Shown: positions 48,231 to 58,455 of the stretch, in pieces
Position numbering within the stretch: the first letter of the stretch is position 1
Layout: every line of letters starts with the position of its first letter
Assembly: GCF_025860055.1 (NCBI RefSeq)
Contig: NC_068299.1
Location: 32,397,618 to 32,461,617 of the forward strand
Origin: Xyrauchen texanus
Taxonomy: Eukaryota; Chordata; Actinopteri; Cypriniformes; Catostomidae
Length of the DNA: 64,000 nucleotides
Reading direction: 5' to 3'
Program-made: the position numbers and the translations under genes
The notes under the pieces: generated by a model
Database searches by the model: none
What the model was told of the DNA's origin: nothing
Seen by the model: only the letters and a program-made list of their open reading frames with translations

Positions 48231-49004
48231 TGTAGAATGGACTGGAGAATGTATATGCTGAGCATTATCTCCTCCCTTATAAGGTCCGTCTCTGACTGAC
48301 TTAGAGGATTTTTTATGCATATCAGTACATAGAAAAATGCATTCCAACATTCTATCAGCCTGACTGTAGAATGGACTGGAGTATGTATATGCTGAGCATT
48401 ATCTCCTCCCTTATAAGGTCCGTCTCTGACCGACTTAGAGGATTTTTTATGCATATCAGTACATAGAAAAATGCATTCCAACATTCTATCAGCCTGACTG
48501 TAGAATGGACTGGAGTATGTATATGCTGAGCATTATCTCCTCCCTTATAAGGTCCGTCTCTGACCGACTTAGAGGATTTTTATGCATATCAGTACATAGA
48601 AAAATGCATTCCAACATTCTATCAGCCTGACTGTAGAATGGACTGGAGTATGTATATGCTGAGCATTATCTCCTCCCTTATAAGGTCCATCTCTGACCGA
48701 CTTAGAGGATTTTTATGCATATCAGTACATAGAAAAATGCATTCCAACATTCTATCAGCCTGACTGTAGAATGGACTGGAGTATGTATATGCTGAGCATT
48801 ATCTCCTCCCTTATAAGGTCCGTCTCTGACCGACTTAGAGGATTTTTTATGCATATCAGTACATAGAAAAATGCATTCCAACATTCTATCAGCCTGACTG
48901 TAGAATGGACTGGAGTATGTATATGCTGAGCATTATCTCCTCCCTTACAAGGTCCGTCTCTGACTGACTTAGAGGATTTTTATGCATATCAGTACATAGA
49001 AAAC
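48205..49004 (+). repeat. 134-bp tandem array, six units, in DIRS copy B
   Basis: Units start (GCATTCCAA) at 48205, 48339, 48473, 48606, 48739 and 48873, with spacing 134, 134, 133, 133 and 134; the one-base differences are in a T run. Units are nearly identical. The first unit includes the last codons of the recombinase, so the array grew from the 3' edge of that gene. It lies between the recombinase and the internal complementary region. Confidence 0.95.
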
Positions 49005-49198
49005 TCAGTACATAAGATATGTGCTTGTGTTTGTACTATGAGCGCCCACCATGGACCACCTTGGAAGGGCTCTATACTATCCCATTATGTAGCTCGCCGT
49101 TGGCCGGCTCGTGGAATAATCACTTTGCTTTAAGGCTCAGGCATCTGCCTCTGGCTTTATAGAGCGAAGTCAGCATGCACGGCGTTTTACATGGTGTT

Positions 49199-49308
49199 CC
49201 CATAGCGTAAGCTACTTACGCAATAGGAGAGACCTCTCGATAGGGAACGACTCGGTTACTAACGTAACCTCGGTTCCCTGAGAGGAGGGAACGAGTATTG
49301 CGTAAGCT
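49199..49308. promoter_or_regulatory. DIRS copy B internal complementary region (circle-junction copy)
   Basis: The left half (49199-49244, from CCATAGCGTAAGCTACTTAC to GACCTCTCGATAGGG) is the reverse complement of the element's extreme left end. The right half (49245-49308, from AACGACTCGGTTACTAACGT) is the reverse complement of the extreme right end. They meet at AAC, the complement of the GTT found at both borders. In DIRS1 this region is thought to template joining of the ends into a circle. Confidence 0.85.
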
Positions 49309-49349
49309 GCCATGCTTGTGCTTGGTCAGTTCGCTTCAGTCGATTGAAC

Positions 49350-49667
49350 CTAAAGAACTCTCATGACGGGGCGCCTAATATATAGCCTTAGCCATGCTAA
49401 TCTTGGCTGGCTCTGAGCGCTTGGTCGCTAAGCGCGCGCTCATTGGTCGCGCGTTCAGAGTCGCCCCGTCATTGGTTCAAGCAAGTTGCCGCAGCACAGC
49501 CAATGACTGAGCTGCCTCGCTCATTGCTGTCTGCTGTGCAGCTGCAATGCATTTTACATAAAGACTTCAATATTTCTCGAGAAACTGAGTTTTCCCATAG
49601 CGTAAGCTACTTACGCAATACTCATTCCCTCCTCTCAGGGAACCGAGGTTACGTTAGTAACCGAGTC
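49350..49667 (-). repeat. DIRS copy B right inverted terminal repeat
   Basis: Reverse complement of the left repeat from CTAAAGAACTCTCATGAC to GCGTAAGCTACTTACGCAAT. It then has its own outer extension (ACTCATTCCCTCCTCTCAGG to ACCGAGTC), which is again present, inverted, in the internal complementary region. Confidence 0.88.
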
Positions 49668-49740
49668 GTTATGCCCTCCGCAAAACTATCAGAGCAGCCA
49701 AATGCCAGTACAGGGACAAGATTGAAGGACAATTCAACTA

Positions 49741-50684
49741 TAAATTGGCACGAGTACTCGAGGACTCGAGTTCTCGGACGTGGCAGCAATGATCGATCCT
49801 GAAAACGATTATCGATAGTGATCACGCATGATGTGAATTTTCACTTTATTCGAAATCCAGTGACAATTACCTGACAACTAAAAGTCAAAGAGGGAGCTTA
49901 TTTTTAATTTGGAGATTGATTACGTTGTGACTTTGATGGGTACATCGATTATCAGAGACTTCTCATGGCAAAAATCTGATACGATGCTGTAATGCTACCA
50001 TTACAATAATCAAACAAATAGAGTGCAATTAACCATGTTTTGAAAACCTGTCTCTGTAAAACGTTTGCTAAACACGCTTTATTATCATTTAAATGTAAGA
50101 ACTTTGACTCATTAATGGATATTATGTAATAAAAATTTATGATTTTCACTGACTAAACCTCCCTGCCCTTTAGACATTTGGCGGGTGTGGCAGTGTACAG
50201 CAGGCGAGTGTTTCAAACAGCTAGACAGAGCACAGTTAAATGGAACACAATGCAGCATCTTCAAAACACTGAACTTGAACTTAACATGCATATTAAAATG
50301 CAATGGTTATGGCATCTCCTGTGATTTGAAAATATACTGTTCAGACAGATGCACACTTACTAAGATTACTACGGTAATCTGAAGGAAGAACAGACAGATG
50401 CGCATTGTGCACATTCTTTCAGAGTTGGGCAGCAAGTCTTCACATAATGACAAAATATGATGCATTACATTTTGATTATGCAATATTTTGTACATTTTGT
50501 AACATACTATTTTATAACAGCCTATAATAATGAATAGACAATACACTAGAACAAGACGCAATGCAGCAGCCATAGACATTTGTCAGACATGTTATATATA
50601 TAAATATATATAGAGAGAGTTATGAGCATGGAATTGCCCCTTGAGTACTCGACGAGTACTGGAGTAGACAAAATGCCCATCACC
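49741..50684. mobile_element. hAT-like non-autonomous DNA transposon in the LINE
   Basis: Ends carry matching GAGTACTCG words in inverted arrangement: GGCACGAGTACTCGAGGACT near 49748 and GAGTACTCGACGAGTACTGG near 50643. The flanks AATTCAAC (49731-49738) and ATTTCAAC (about 50686-50693) look like an 8-bp target duplication with one change, as hAT elements make. About 0.94 kb with no transposase. Removing it restores the LINE linker. Confidence 0.6.
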
Positions 50685-51930
50685 AATTTCAACATCGGAT
50701 CTAGAAGCATGTGGCAGGGAAATAATATAATCACAGACTTCAAAGGGAATAAAAACTCTGCCTCTCTCCCAGTTGAGCTTATACTTTTTATGCTCGTTTC
50801 GAGGGAAATAACACGGCTCTCTCGGAGAGAGCTCCCGCGGCCGAAGCTACTGCGGTTTGTTCAATTTGTCTCGGTAGTGAACATCTGCTCTGTGCTGCCT
50901 GCCTCACTGGACTTACTGCAGTTTGCTTACCACATCAACCGCTCCACTGATGATGCTGACTGATGTGAAACTCCAGGCTCTGGGTTTAAACAGATCACTG
51001 TGCAGCTGCATCCTGGACTTCCTGTCAAGCAGACACCAGGTGGTTAGAATGGGCAGCAACATCTCATCACTGACCCTCAAAACTGGAGCCCCGCAGGGCT
51101 GTGTTCTCAGCCCACTCCTGAATTCCCTGTACACACATGACTGTGTGGCAAAATATAGCTCCAATGCCATCATTAAGTTTGCTGATGATACGACAGTGGT
51201 AGTTCTGATCACTGACAATAATGAAACAGCCTACATGTGAAACTCCAGGCTCTGGGTTTAAACAGATCACTGTGCAGCTGGATCCTGGACTTCCTGTCAA
51301 GCAGACACCAGGTGGTTAGAATGGGCAGCAACATCTCATCACTGACCCTCAAAACTGGAGCCCCGCAGGGCTGTGTTCTCAGCCCACTCCTGAATTCCCT
51401 GTACACACATGACTGTGTGGCAAAATATAGCTCCAATGCCATCATTAAGTTTGCTGATGATACGACGGTGGTAGTTCTGATCACTGACAATAATGAAACA
51501 GCCTACAGAGAGGAGGTGCACACTCTGACATGCTGGTGTCAGGAGCACAACCTCTCCCTCAATGTCAGTAAGACCAAGGAGCTTGTGGTGGACTTCAGGA
51601 TTAAAGACAGCGAACACAGCCCCATCACCATCAATGGAGCACTGGTGGAGAGAGTTAGCAGCTTCAAGTTCCTCGGTGTCCACATCACTGAGGAACTCAC
51701 ATGGTCTGTCCACACTGAAGTGAAGCAGGCTCACCAGCACCTCTTCTTCCTGAGAAGACTGAGGAAGTTTGGAATGAAACCACCACACCTTAACACGGTT
51801 CTACACCAGCACTCTAGAGAGCATCCTGACTGGCTGCATCACTGCCTGGTACGGCAACAGCACCACCCTCAACCGCAAAGCCCTGCAAAGAGTGATGCGA
51901 ACTGCCAGACACATCATTGGAGGTGAGCTT
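50685..51930 (+). pseudogene. Rex1-like LINE reverse transcriptase, internally duplicated
   Basis: After the linker (SRSMWQGNNIITDFKGNK) the fingers are mostly missing. The palm appears twice because 50963-51234 is repeated as 51235-51506: each copy has KLQALGLNRSLC, VRMGSNISSLTLKTGAPQGC (motif B) and IIKFADDTTVVVLITDNNE (catalytic FADD). The second copy continues correctly into LTCWCQEHNLSLNVSKTKEL, FKFLGVHITEELTW and FFLRRLRKFGM, then breaks by frameshift near 51800. The remainder to about 52080 encodes the C-terminal region in mixed frames. Confidence 0.82.
50963..51506 (+). repeat. 272-bp direct tandem duplication inside the LINE RT
   Basis: Copy 1 is 50963-51234 and copy 2 is 51235-51506. 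By eye they differ at two positions (C/G in CAGCTG[C/G]ATCC, A/G in ACGAC[A/G]GTGG). The left copy closes with a premature TGA because the join puts the repeat out of frame (272 is not a multiple of three). Confidence 0.93.
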
Positions 51931-52539
51931 CCCTCCCTCCTACACATCTATACCAGAGACTGCAGCCACCCGAGCCATGGGCTGCTCTCACTGCTACCAT
52001 AAGGCAGGCGGTATCGCATCATCAGGACCTGCACCAAACAACTTCATGACAGCTTCTTCCCCTAAGCAATCAGACTTTTGAAATCTTGATTGCTCACGAT
52101 ACATATATCAGCAACACGCTTTATTAGCCTCAGACTGGACTCACATTTTATACTTCTCTTTTTATAACACAATGGCAACTGACTATTAACCGACAGCTGA
52201 ATGGCAACACAACACTTCATATTTATTTCCACTGATTACATGGAGGGGGGTACAGTGTATTTTTCTTTTATACAGTGTATACTTTGTATTATTTTTATTG
52301 TATAGTCTTCTATTTTGTGTATACTGTATATTGTTTAACATTATATGTAAACTGTGTAAATCAGATGTTTATTGTAATTGTCATAATACTATGTTGCTTG
52401 GAACTGCACCAAAGACTTTCGATGACTGTTGCACTTGTGTATATGGTTAAGTGACTATAAAGGAATTTGATTTGATTGATCTGTGGCTCCACTGTCCTTT
52501 TCAAGTGTGCTGCTGAGGTGTGATGCATGCGTGTTGCAT

Positions 52540-53205
52540 TAGTTATTTATATATATATATATATATATTTTAGGGCTGTCGATTAAACGCGTTAATTCAG
52601 TGCGATTAATTTTACAAAAAATAACACGTTAAAAAAATGTACGCAATTAATCGCAATGCCCCCGGACCACAATAAGGAAGATTCCTGACAAATGCAAGTT
52701 TGTAGTACCACCTATTTACTCCAGAGGGCAGTAAGTGAAATTTCAGCTGTATGAGCAACGCGCAGTTTATACAGTGAAGAAAACACTTCAGTAGGCAGAA
52801 CAACACAAACATGCGTTACGTTCTCAAGTTCAAAACACTTGATGGAGCGCAAACCCTAACTAAGATGTGTTTAAAGATTGAGTATTAAACTATATTTAAC
52901 TTGACACAGTGACCTAAACATTTTATGTTTATGACACAAAGCACCCAAGACACTACACAAGCATGTCTGACGTAGGTGTACATTGACGGGTCCTTAAACA
53001 AGCCCTCATAATAAATCTTGAACTGATTGACAAATTCACTTGTGAAATGGATTGCTGTGAACTGTGTGCCAATGATTGGATTATGATCAATAATATGGTA
53101 GTAAACAATACATTGTATTCTAAAGCTGCTTTTTGAATGGTCTTATCAAAGATGAACTCTTCTGCTACAGGAATGTTATGCATTTTAATTATCTGAAACT
53201 AATTA
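52540..53205. repeat. Dispersed DNA repeat (copy 1) after an (AT)n run
   Basis: An (AT)n run at about 52546-52568 is followed by AGGGCTGTCGATTAAACGCG and AATCGCAATGCCCCCGG. It continues through ACTCCAGAGGGCAGTAAGTG to about ATGTTATGCATTTTAATTAT. The 59220-60200 region follows the same sequence of landmarks in decayed form. No coding capacity. Confidence 0.5.
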
Positions 53206-54526
53206 CAGCTGGCGGATTGAAAATAAGCCCAGAGCTCTGAGGGCTTTTCCTGTCTGCAGAGCTTGGAATCACCTCTCTTCTCTTTACTTGACTGACACCC
53301 CTGTGCTTTACCAGCTTCTTAACACTCACACATAACTGAGGCATTCCAAAAAGCATTCCCAGGCATCTCCCTGAAGCTCCACATGTGTTCAGATAGCTCA
53401 AATTAGGGCTTTGATGCCTGCCTGTGGAATGAGGTTGAGAGAAGAGGGATTAAAGAAAAAAGGACATGATTTGTGAAAAGTAATGAAAGATGCAAATGAC
53501 AAGAGACTAATAATCTTATTGAGTTGCAATGGTCTAAATAAGCAGTCCTTGTTTTGTGGAAATGTGAACATACACACAGGGGCAAATTTACTAATGTGGC
53601 ATTTCAGGTGTCTTTTACCACCCACAATCCAATAATCCAGTTTACAGTGAATAACGACAGAGTGAACAACATCTTACATTTCGGACTGTTCATCATACAC
53701 CCATTATTTTTGGGTGAACAATTCCTTTAAACCAAAAGTATCACACTTTGGAATGAACATTATCTTGGCAATTAGTTTGAGGCTGTTTAATCTATTTATG
53801 CTTTATTGGTCTTTATTCTTGAAATGAATAATGTAAATTATGTTTAATTTTCTGCTTCTGTAAATAATGTATTCTCAATAAGAGGCCATGATGTCCTTGA
53901 AAAGCCTAAATTGTAACTCATAAGAGTGTACTTGAGAACATTACTGTGCAATTGGGGCATTTGAGTTTCTTCACGGTTTGATAACATATAACAGCAATAT
54001 AAGAAATTCATACATATTCCATAATACGATGCATCGTCTATGCATGTGCGTGCTTGTGCTGGCAAATGTGTATAATTTTATAGAAGGGAATATGAGTGTC
54101 TTCAAGCTTATTAACACGTTTCAGCGCAGCATGTCCTTGGGTGGCAATATATGACACATTTCAGAGAAGAAGTGATTTCACAATGAAACCACAGGGACTG
54201 ATTTTAATTCTCTTTTCCACTGAAAAGTAGGACAGCATATGGGCCATGTCATGACTGCCCACAATCAACTCTGTAAAGAAGAACTCTCCAAAGTAGTTAC
54301 AAATTCTTCCTTTAAATGCCTCAAAATAGGTTAACACCAACTGAAAGTTGACATGCATTTTTATTTAGAATTTAGTTGCCATACCACTTAACAGTAAGGG
54401 GAATGAAGGAAGAATAAAGAGCACTCCTAATATTAATATATTATATTAGTATAAGCATACTACTATATTGTATACTGCAATACTACTATGTTATGACTAT
54501 AAAGCTAGAGTAATAATAATTCCTAA
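53206..54526. other. Intergenic DNA, little recognised
   Basis: AT-rich non-coding DNA. Only the common repeat end TTTTTGGGTGAACAATTCCT (about 53707-53726) is recognisable. Confidence 0.4.
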
Positions 54527-54943
54527 TGTTACGAATGGAGGCAGCGAAGCAGACGAGGAGATGCGGATCCAATCGCTGTTCAACTTTATTAAGTAAACAA
54601 GCAAGAAAAAACACAAAGGAAAACCCTCAATGGGGAAATAAACATAAAACTAGAAAACGCAGGCAGGGAACACACACCAGGATAACAACATTCAACGAAC
54701 GACAAGGAGTGAACAAAAAGCAGGGCTTAAATACACAGTGAGTGATGACAGAATGAGACACAGGTGAAAACAATGAACAAAATGGCAGTGATGATGGCAG
54801 GTGGATTCTGGGAAGTGTAGTTCTAAACAATGACAAGTGAGACAGTGGAGCTAAACAAGGGACAAAATGAAAACTATGGAATGCAAGGTGACAAAAATGG
54901 CAGACAGAGGGCAACAGTGAAACAAGACAAGGAATTCCTAACA
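54527..54943 (-). repeat. LTR (3' LTR in element orientation)
   Basis: 417 bp, preceded by CCTAA at 54522-54526. It differs from the other LTR at T/A in CGC[T/A]GTTC, G/A in AAAAC[G/A]CAGG and C/T in CGAA[C/T]GAC. Confidence 0.93.
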
Positions 54944-55239
54944 TAGCCCTCCCTCAAGGATCGGTCACAGTGACATAAAACAAAACAAAAAAAATGTCCA
55001 TGACTGGGGGGGAGCTTGAGGTGGGCAGACAGACCAAGGGGGCAACGAGGGGCAGACAGACAGTCCAGAGGGCAACGAGGGGCAGACAGACAGTCCAGGG
55101 GGCACAGAAGGCAGGCAGGAAGTCCAAGGGGGCACAAAGGGCAGGCAGGAAGTCCAAGGGGGCACAAAGGGCAAGGACAAGTTCAGGTGGTCAGGGAGCT
55201 GGCCACCGGGCAAGGACAGGTTTGGGGAACCTGGGAGGA

Positions 55240-55790
55240 GGCCACTGGACAGGGACTGGGTCAGGGGGCCTGGACAGAGGCCACAGGACAGGGACCGGGT
55301 CAGGAGGCCTGGGAGGAGGCCACAGGACAAGGACTGGGTCAGGAAACCTGGGCGGAGGCCACAGGACAGGGACCGGGTCAGGAGGCCTGGGAGGAGGCCA
55401 CAGGACAGGGACCGGGTCAGGAGGCCTGGGAGGAGGCCACAGGACGGGAACAGGGTCAGGAGGCCTGGGAGGAAGCCACAGGACAGGGACAGGGTCAGGA
55501 GGCCTGGGAGGAGGCCACAGGACAGGGACTGGGTCAGGAGGCCTGGGAGGAGGCCACAGGACGGGAACAGGGTCAGAAGGCCTGGGAGGAGGCCACAGGA
55601 CAGGGACCGGGTCAGGAGACCTGGGAGGAGGCCAGAGGACTGGAACAGGGTCAGGTGGCCTGGGAGGCGGCCACAGGACAGGGACTGGGTCAGGAGGCCT
55701 GGGAGGAGGCCACAGGACGGGAACAGGGTCAGAAGGTCTGGGAGGAGGCCACAGGTCAGGGACAGGGTCAGGACCCCTGGGAGGAGGCCC
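55240..55790 (-). repeat. 39-bp tandem repeat, about 14 units
   Basis: Plus-strand consensus resembles AGGCCTGGGAGGAGGCCACA plus GGACAGGGACCGGGTCAGG. The length of 39 keeps the frame and encodes 13-residue units on the minus strand. Units differ by scattered point changes. Confidence 0.88.
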
Positions 55791-57063
55791 TAAAGGCAGT
55801 GACCTGGAAGGCTCTGGCGGCGGAGCCGTAGGAGGCTCTGGAGGCAGAGCCGTAGGAGGCTCTGGCAGCGGAGCCGTAGGAGGCTCTGGAGGCGGAGCCG
55901 AGGGAGGCTCTGGAGGCGGAGCCGAGGGAGGCTCAGCTGAGGTAGGCTCTTGAGGCGGAGCTGAGGGAGGCTCTGGAGGCTCAGAGGCCTCAGGGGGCGG
56001 AGGAACCATGGAGGGCTCGGGAGGCTCAGCTGAGGGAGGCTCTGGAGGCGGCGTCGCAGGAGGCTCGGGAGGCGGAGCCGTAGGAGGCTCGGGAGGCTCA
56101 GCTGAGGGAGGCTCTGGAGGCGAAGCTGAGGGAGGCTCTGGAGGCGAAGCTGAGGGAGGCTCTGGAGGCGGAGCTGAGGGAGGCTCTGGAGGCTCAGAGG
56201 CCTCAGGGGGCGGAGCTGTGGGAGGCTCAGGAGGCAGAGCCGAGGGAGGAGGAACCATGGAAAGCTCGGGAGGCTCAGGGGGCAGAGCCGTGGGAGGCTC
56301 AGGAGGCAGAGCAGAGGGAGGCTCGAGAGGAGGAGCCCTGGGAGGCTCGGAGAGGAGGAGCCCTGGGAGGCTGGAGAGGAGGAGCCCTGGGAGGCTCGAG
56401 AGACTTGAGAGATGGAGCCCTGGGAGGTGGAGCCCTAGGAGGCTTGGGAGGAGGAGCCCGGGGTGGCTCGGGAGACTTGAGAGGCGGAGCCCTGGAAGGC
56501 TCGAGAGGCTCGAGAGGCGGAGTCCTGGGAGGCTCAAGAGACTTGAGGGGTGGAGCCCTGGGAGGCTCGAGAGGCTTGAAGGGTGGAGCCCTGGGAGGCT
56601 CGAGAGGCTTGAGAGGCGGAGCACTGGGAGGTTCGAGAGGAGCCCTGGGAGGCTCGGGAGACTTGAGAGGCGGAACCCTGGAAGGCTCAAGAGGAGCCCT
56701 GGAAGACTCGAGAGGCGGAGCCCTGGGAGGCTCGAGAGGCGGAGCCCTGGGAGGCTCGGGAGGCGGAGCTCTGGAAAGCTCGGGAGGCGGAGCTCTGGAA
56801 AGCTCGGGAAGCTCAGAAGGCGGAGCTCTGGAAAGCTCGGGAGGCGGAGCTCTGGAAAGCTCGGGAGGCTCGGAAGGCGGAGCTCTGGAAAGCTCGGGAG
56901 GCTCGGAAGGCGGAGCTCTGGAAAGCTCGGGAGGCGGAGCTCTGGGAAGCTCGGGAGGCGGAGCTCTGGGAAGCTCGGGAGGCTCGAGGGGTGCAGGCTC
57001 TAGGACGGGCATGACCATTGGCGCTGGCTTTTGGTCAGTCCAGGCTATTGGCATTAGCCCGGG

Positions 57064-57185
57064 AACAGTCGAGGCTACAGGCGCTGGCTCAGGGACGGTC
57101 GAGGCTACAGGCGCTGGCTCAGGGACGGTCGAGGCTACAGGCGCTGGCTCAGGGACGGTCGAGGCTACAGGCGCTGGCTCAGGGA
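57064..57185 (-). repeat. 30-bp tandem repeat, about four units
   Basis: Identical units GGTCGAGGCTACAGGCGCTG plus GCTCAGGGAC, encoding the 10-residue VPEPAPVAST on the minus strand. Confidence 0.9.
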
Positions 57186-57430
57186 CGACCAAGGCGACAG
57201 GCACTGGCTCACTGACCTCTGAGGTGACAGGCACTGGCTCACTGACTGTGGTATGCGCTGGCTCACTGACTTCTGAGGCGACAGGTACTGGCTCACTGAC
57301 CTCTGAGGCGACAGGTACTGGCTCACTGACCCTCTGAGGCGACAGGTACTGGCTCACTGACCCTCTGAGGCGACAGGCTGGGTGACTGTGGTATGCGCTG
57401 GCTTGGGTTCGCTGACCGTGGCTGACGAGG

Positions 57431-57606
57431 GCTCTGGCTCGCAGACCGGGGCAGGCGAGGGTTCTGGCTCGCTGACCGGGCAGGCGAGGGCTCTGGCTCG
57501 CAGACCGGGCAGGCGAGGGCTCTGGCTCGCAGACCGGGCAGGCGAGGGCTCTGGCTCGCAGACCGGGCAGGCGAGGGCTCTGGCTCGCAGACCGGGGCAG
57601 GCGGAG
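57431..57606 (-). repeat. 29/30-bp tandem repeat that shifts reading frame
   Basis: Units start (G[C/T]TCTGGCTCGC) at 57431, 57461, 57490, 57519, 57548 and 57577. The first and last have GACCGGGGCAGG and are 30 bp; the four between have GACCGGGCAGG and are 29 bp. Confidence 0.93.
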
Positions 57607-58033
57607 ACTGGGGAGCAGAAGCCTTTCCTCTTCTCCTCCTCCGCCGGGCGGACGAAGCTGGCAACGCTGGCTCATTGGCCGTGGTAGGCGTGAAGGGACG
57701 AACCACGGGCGAAGGGAGAGTTACCACTGTGGGAGGAGTGGCAGGGTTCTCCTCGATGACGCCCACAGTAAACGGTGAACCGCAGGCCAGCAGAGTCTCC
57801 TCCACGAACGCGTGGAGCGCCCAGCCGGCGTTGCCTGTGGCAACCGCTCCTTGAGCGCACTGTTCAGGCTCGCCCGGAAAAACCGCACCAGGTCGGAGTC
57901 AGGGAATTCGGTGGCACTCGCAATCGCGAAGAAATCGCGGATGTGGTCCTCCACCGGACGATTTCCCTGACTAAGGCTGAGCAGCTGACAGCTCGCTTTT
58001 CGAACCGCTGGATGCATGTTTGGTCGTTCGTTC

Positions 58034-58450
58034 TGTTACGAATGGAGGCAGCGAAGCAGACGAGGAGATGCGGATCCAATCGCAGTTCAACTTTATTAAG
58101 TAAACAAGCAAGAAAAAACACAAAGGAAAACCCTCAATGGGGAAATAAACATAAAACTAGAAAACACAGGCAGGGAACACACACCAGGATAACAACATTC
58201 AACGAATGACAAGGAGTGAACAAAAAGCAGGGCTTAAATACACAGTGAGTGATGACAGAATGAGACACAGGTGAAAACAATGAACAAAATGGCAGTGATG
58301 ATGGCAGGTGGATTCTGGGAAGTGTAGTTCTAAACAATGACAAGTGAGACAGTGGAGCTAAACAAGGGACAAAATGAAAACTATGGAATGCAAGGTGACA
58401 AAAATGGCAGACAGAGGGCAACAGTGAAACAAGACAAGGAATTCCTAACA
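58034..58450 (-). repeat. LTR (5' LTR in element orientation)
   Basis: 417 bp, followed by CCTAA at 58451-58455. On the minus strand it starts TGTTAGGAATTCC and ends CATTCGTAACA, 16 bases before the gag-like start codon. Confidence 0.93.
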
Positions 58451-58455
58451 CCTAA

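Larger units (their letters stand above)
44799..49670 (+). mobile_element. DIRS-type retrotransposon (copy B) with both ends
   Basis: Order on the plus strand: left inverted repeat (44799-45085), gag (about 45327-46378), RT-RNase H (about 46380-47995), truncated tyrosine recombinase (47995-48230), 134-bp tandem array (48205-49004), internal complementary region (49199-49308) and right inverted repeat (49350-49667). GTT stands immediately before the left end (44796-44798) and at the right end (49668-49670), and the LINE sequence is continuous when the element is removed. Absence of a longer target duplication agrees with recombinase-mediated integration. gag and RT have frameshifts and part of the recombinase is deleted. 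Confidence 0.9.
44225..52480 (+). mobile_element. Rex1-like LINE (CR1/jockey group), split by two later insertions
   Basis: Three plus-strand pieces belong to one LINE: 44225-44798 (end of endonuclease and linker), 49668-49740 (linker, YALRKTIRAAKCQYRDKIEG-like) and 50685-52480 (linker, reverse transcriptase, 3' UTR). The first junction holds a complete DIRS element, the second a hAT-like element. The 3' end has a T-rich UTR and a tail AAGGAATTTGATTTGATTGA. The element is 5'-truncated, lacks part of the RT fingers (around 50780-50960) and carries a 272-bp tandem duplication. The clade name is a judgement from motif recognition. Confidence 0.75.
54965..58017 (-). pseudogene. Gag-like N-terminus fused to a long proline-rich repeat ORF, frameshifted
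   Basis: The ATG at 58017 opens a frame with LLSLSQGNRPVEDHIRDFFA and SDLVRFFRASLNSALKERLP, resembling the C-terminal capsid region of Ty3/gypsy gag. After a frame change near 57810 comes EETLLACGSPFTVGVIEENP and an RRRRRR cluster. Then follow repeats: EPEPSPA-type (57604-57431), SEPVPVASEV- and VPEPAPVAST-type (57360-57060), PPRAPPLE/EPPSAPP-type (57000-55800), and 13-residue PPRPPDPVPVLWP units (about 55790-55240). The tail is CLP-rich and stops at 54965-54967. At least four frame changes prevent one continuous protein. The repeats have low complexity, so opposite-strand frames are open too. Confidence 0.7.
54527..58450 (-). mobile_element. Young LTR retrotransposon with a proline-rich repeat interior, apparently non-autonomous
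   Basis: Two 417-bp direct repeats (54527-54943, 58034-58450) begin TGTTAC and end TAACA and differ at three positions. They are flanked by the 5-bp duplication CCTAA. Orientation is minus: each LTR has, on that strand, a TATA-like TATTTAAGCC and an AATAAA (complement at 54585-54590 and 58092-58097), and the inner edge next to the left LTR is a polypurine tract (GAGGGAGGG). The 3.09-kb interior has a short gag-like N-terminus and then only proline-rich tandem repeats. No protease, RT, RNase H or integrase is present, so it must use enzymes from another element. No primer-binding site was matched. Confidence 0.88.

Noticed and set aside
48205..49004. CRISPR-like regular array
   Set aside because: Units are contiguous 134-bp copies without unique spacers, in a vertebrate retroelement.
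54994..55953. Long glycine-rich plus-strand frames (319 and 271 codons) in the LTR element
   Set aside because: They are antisense to the proline-rich tandem repeats; repeats with GGAGGC-type words stay open in several frames. LTR signals put the element on the minus strand.
56008..57337. Further plus-strand Gly/Arg/Ser-rich frames over the same repeats
   Set aside because: Same reason: shadow frames of a low-complexity minus-strand repeat ORF, without domain or start context.
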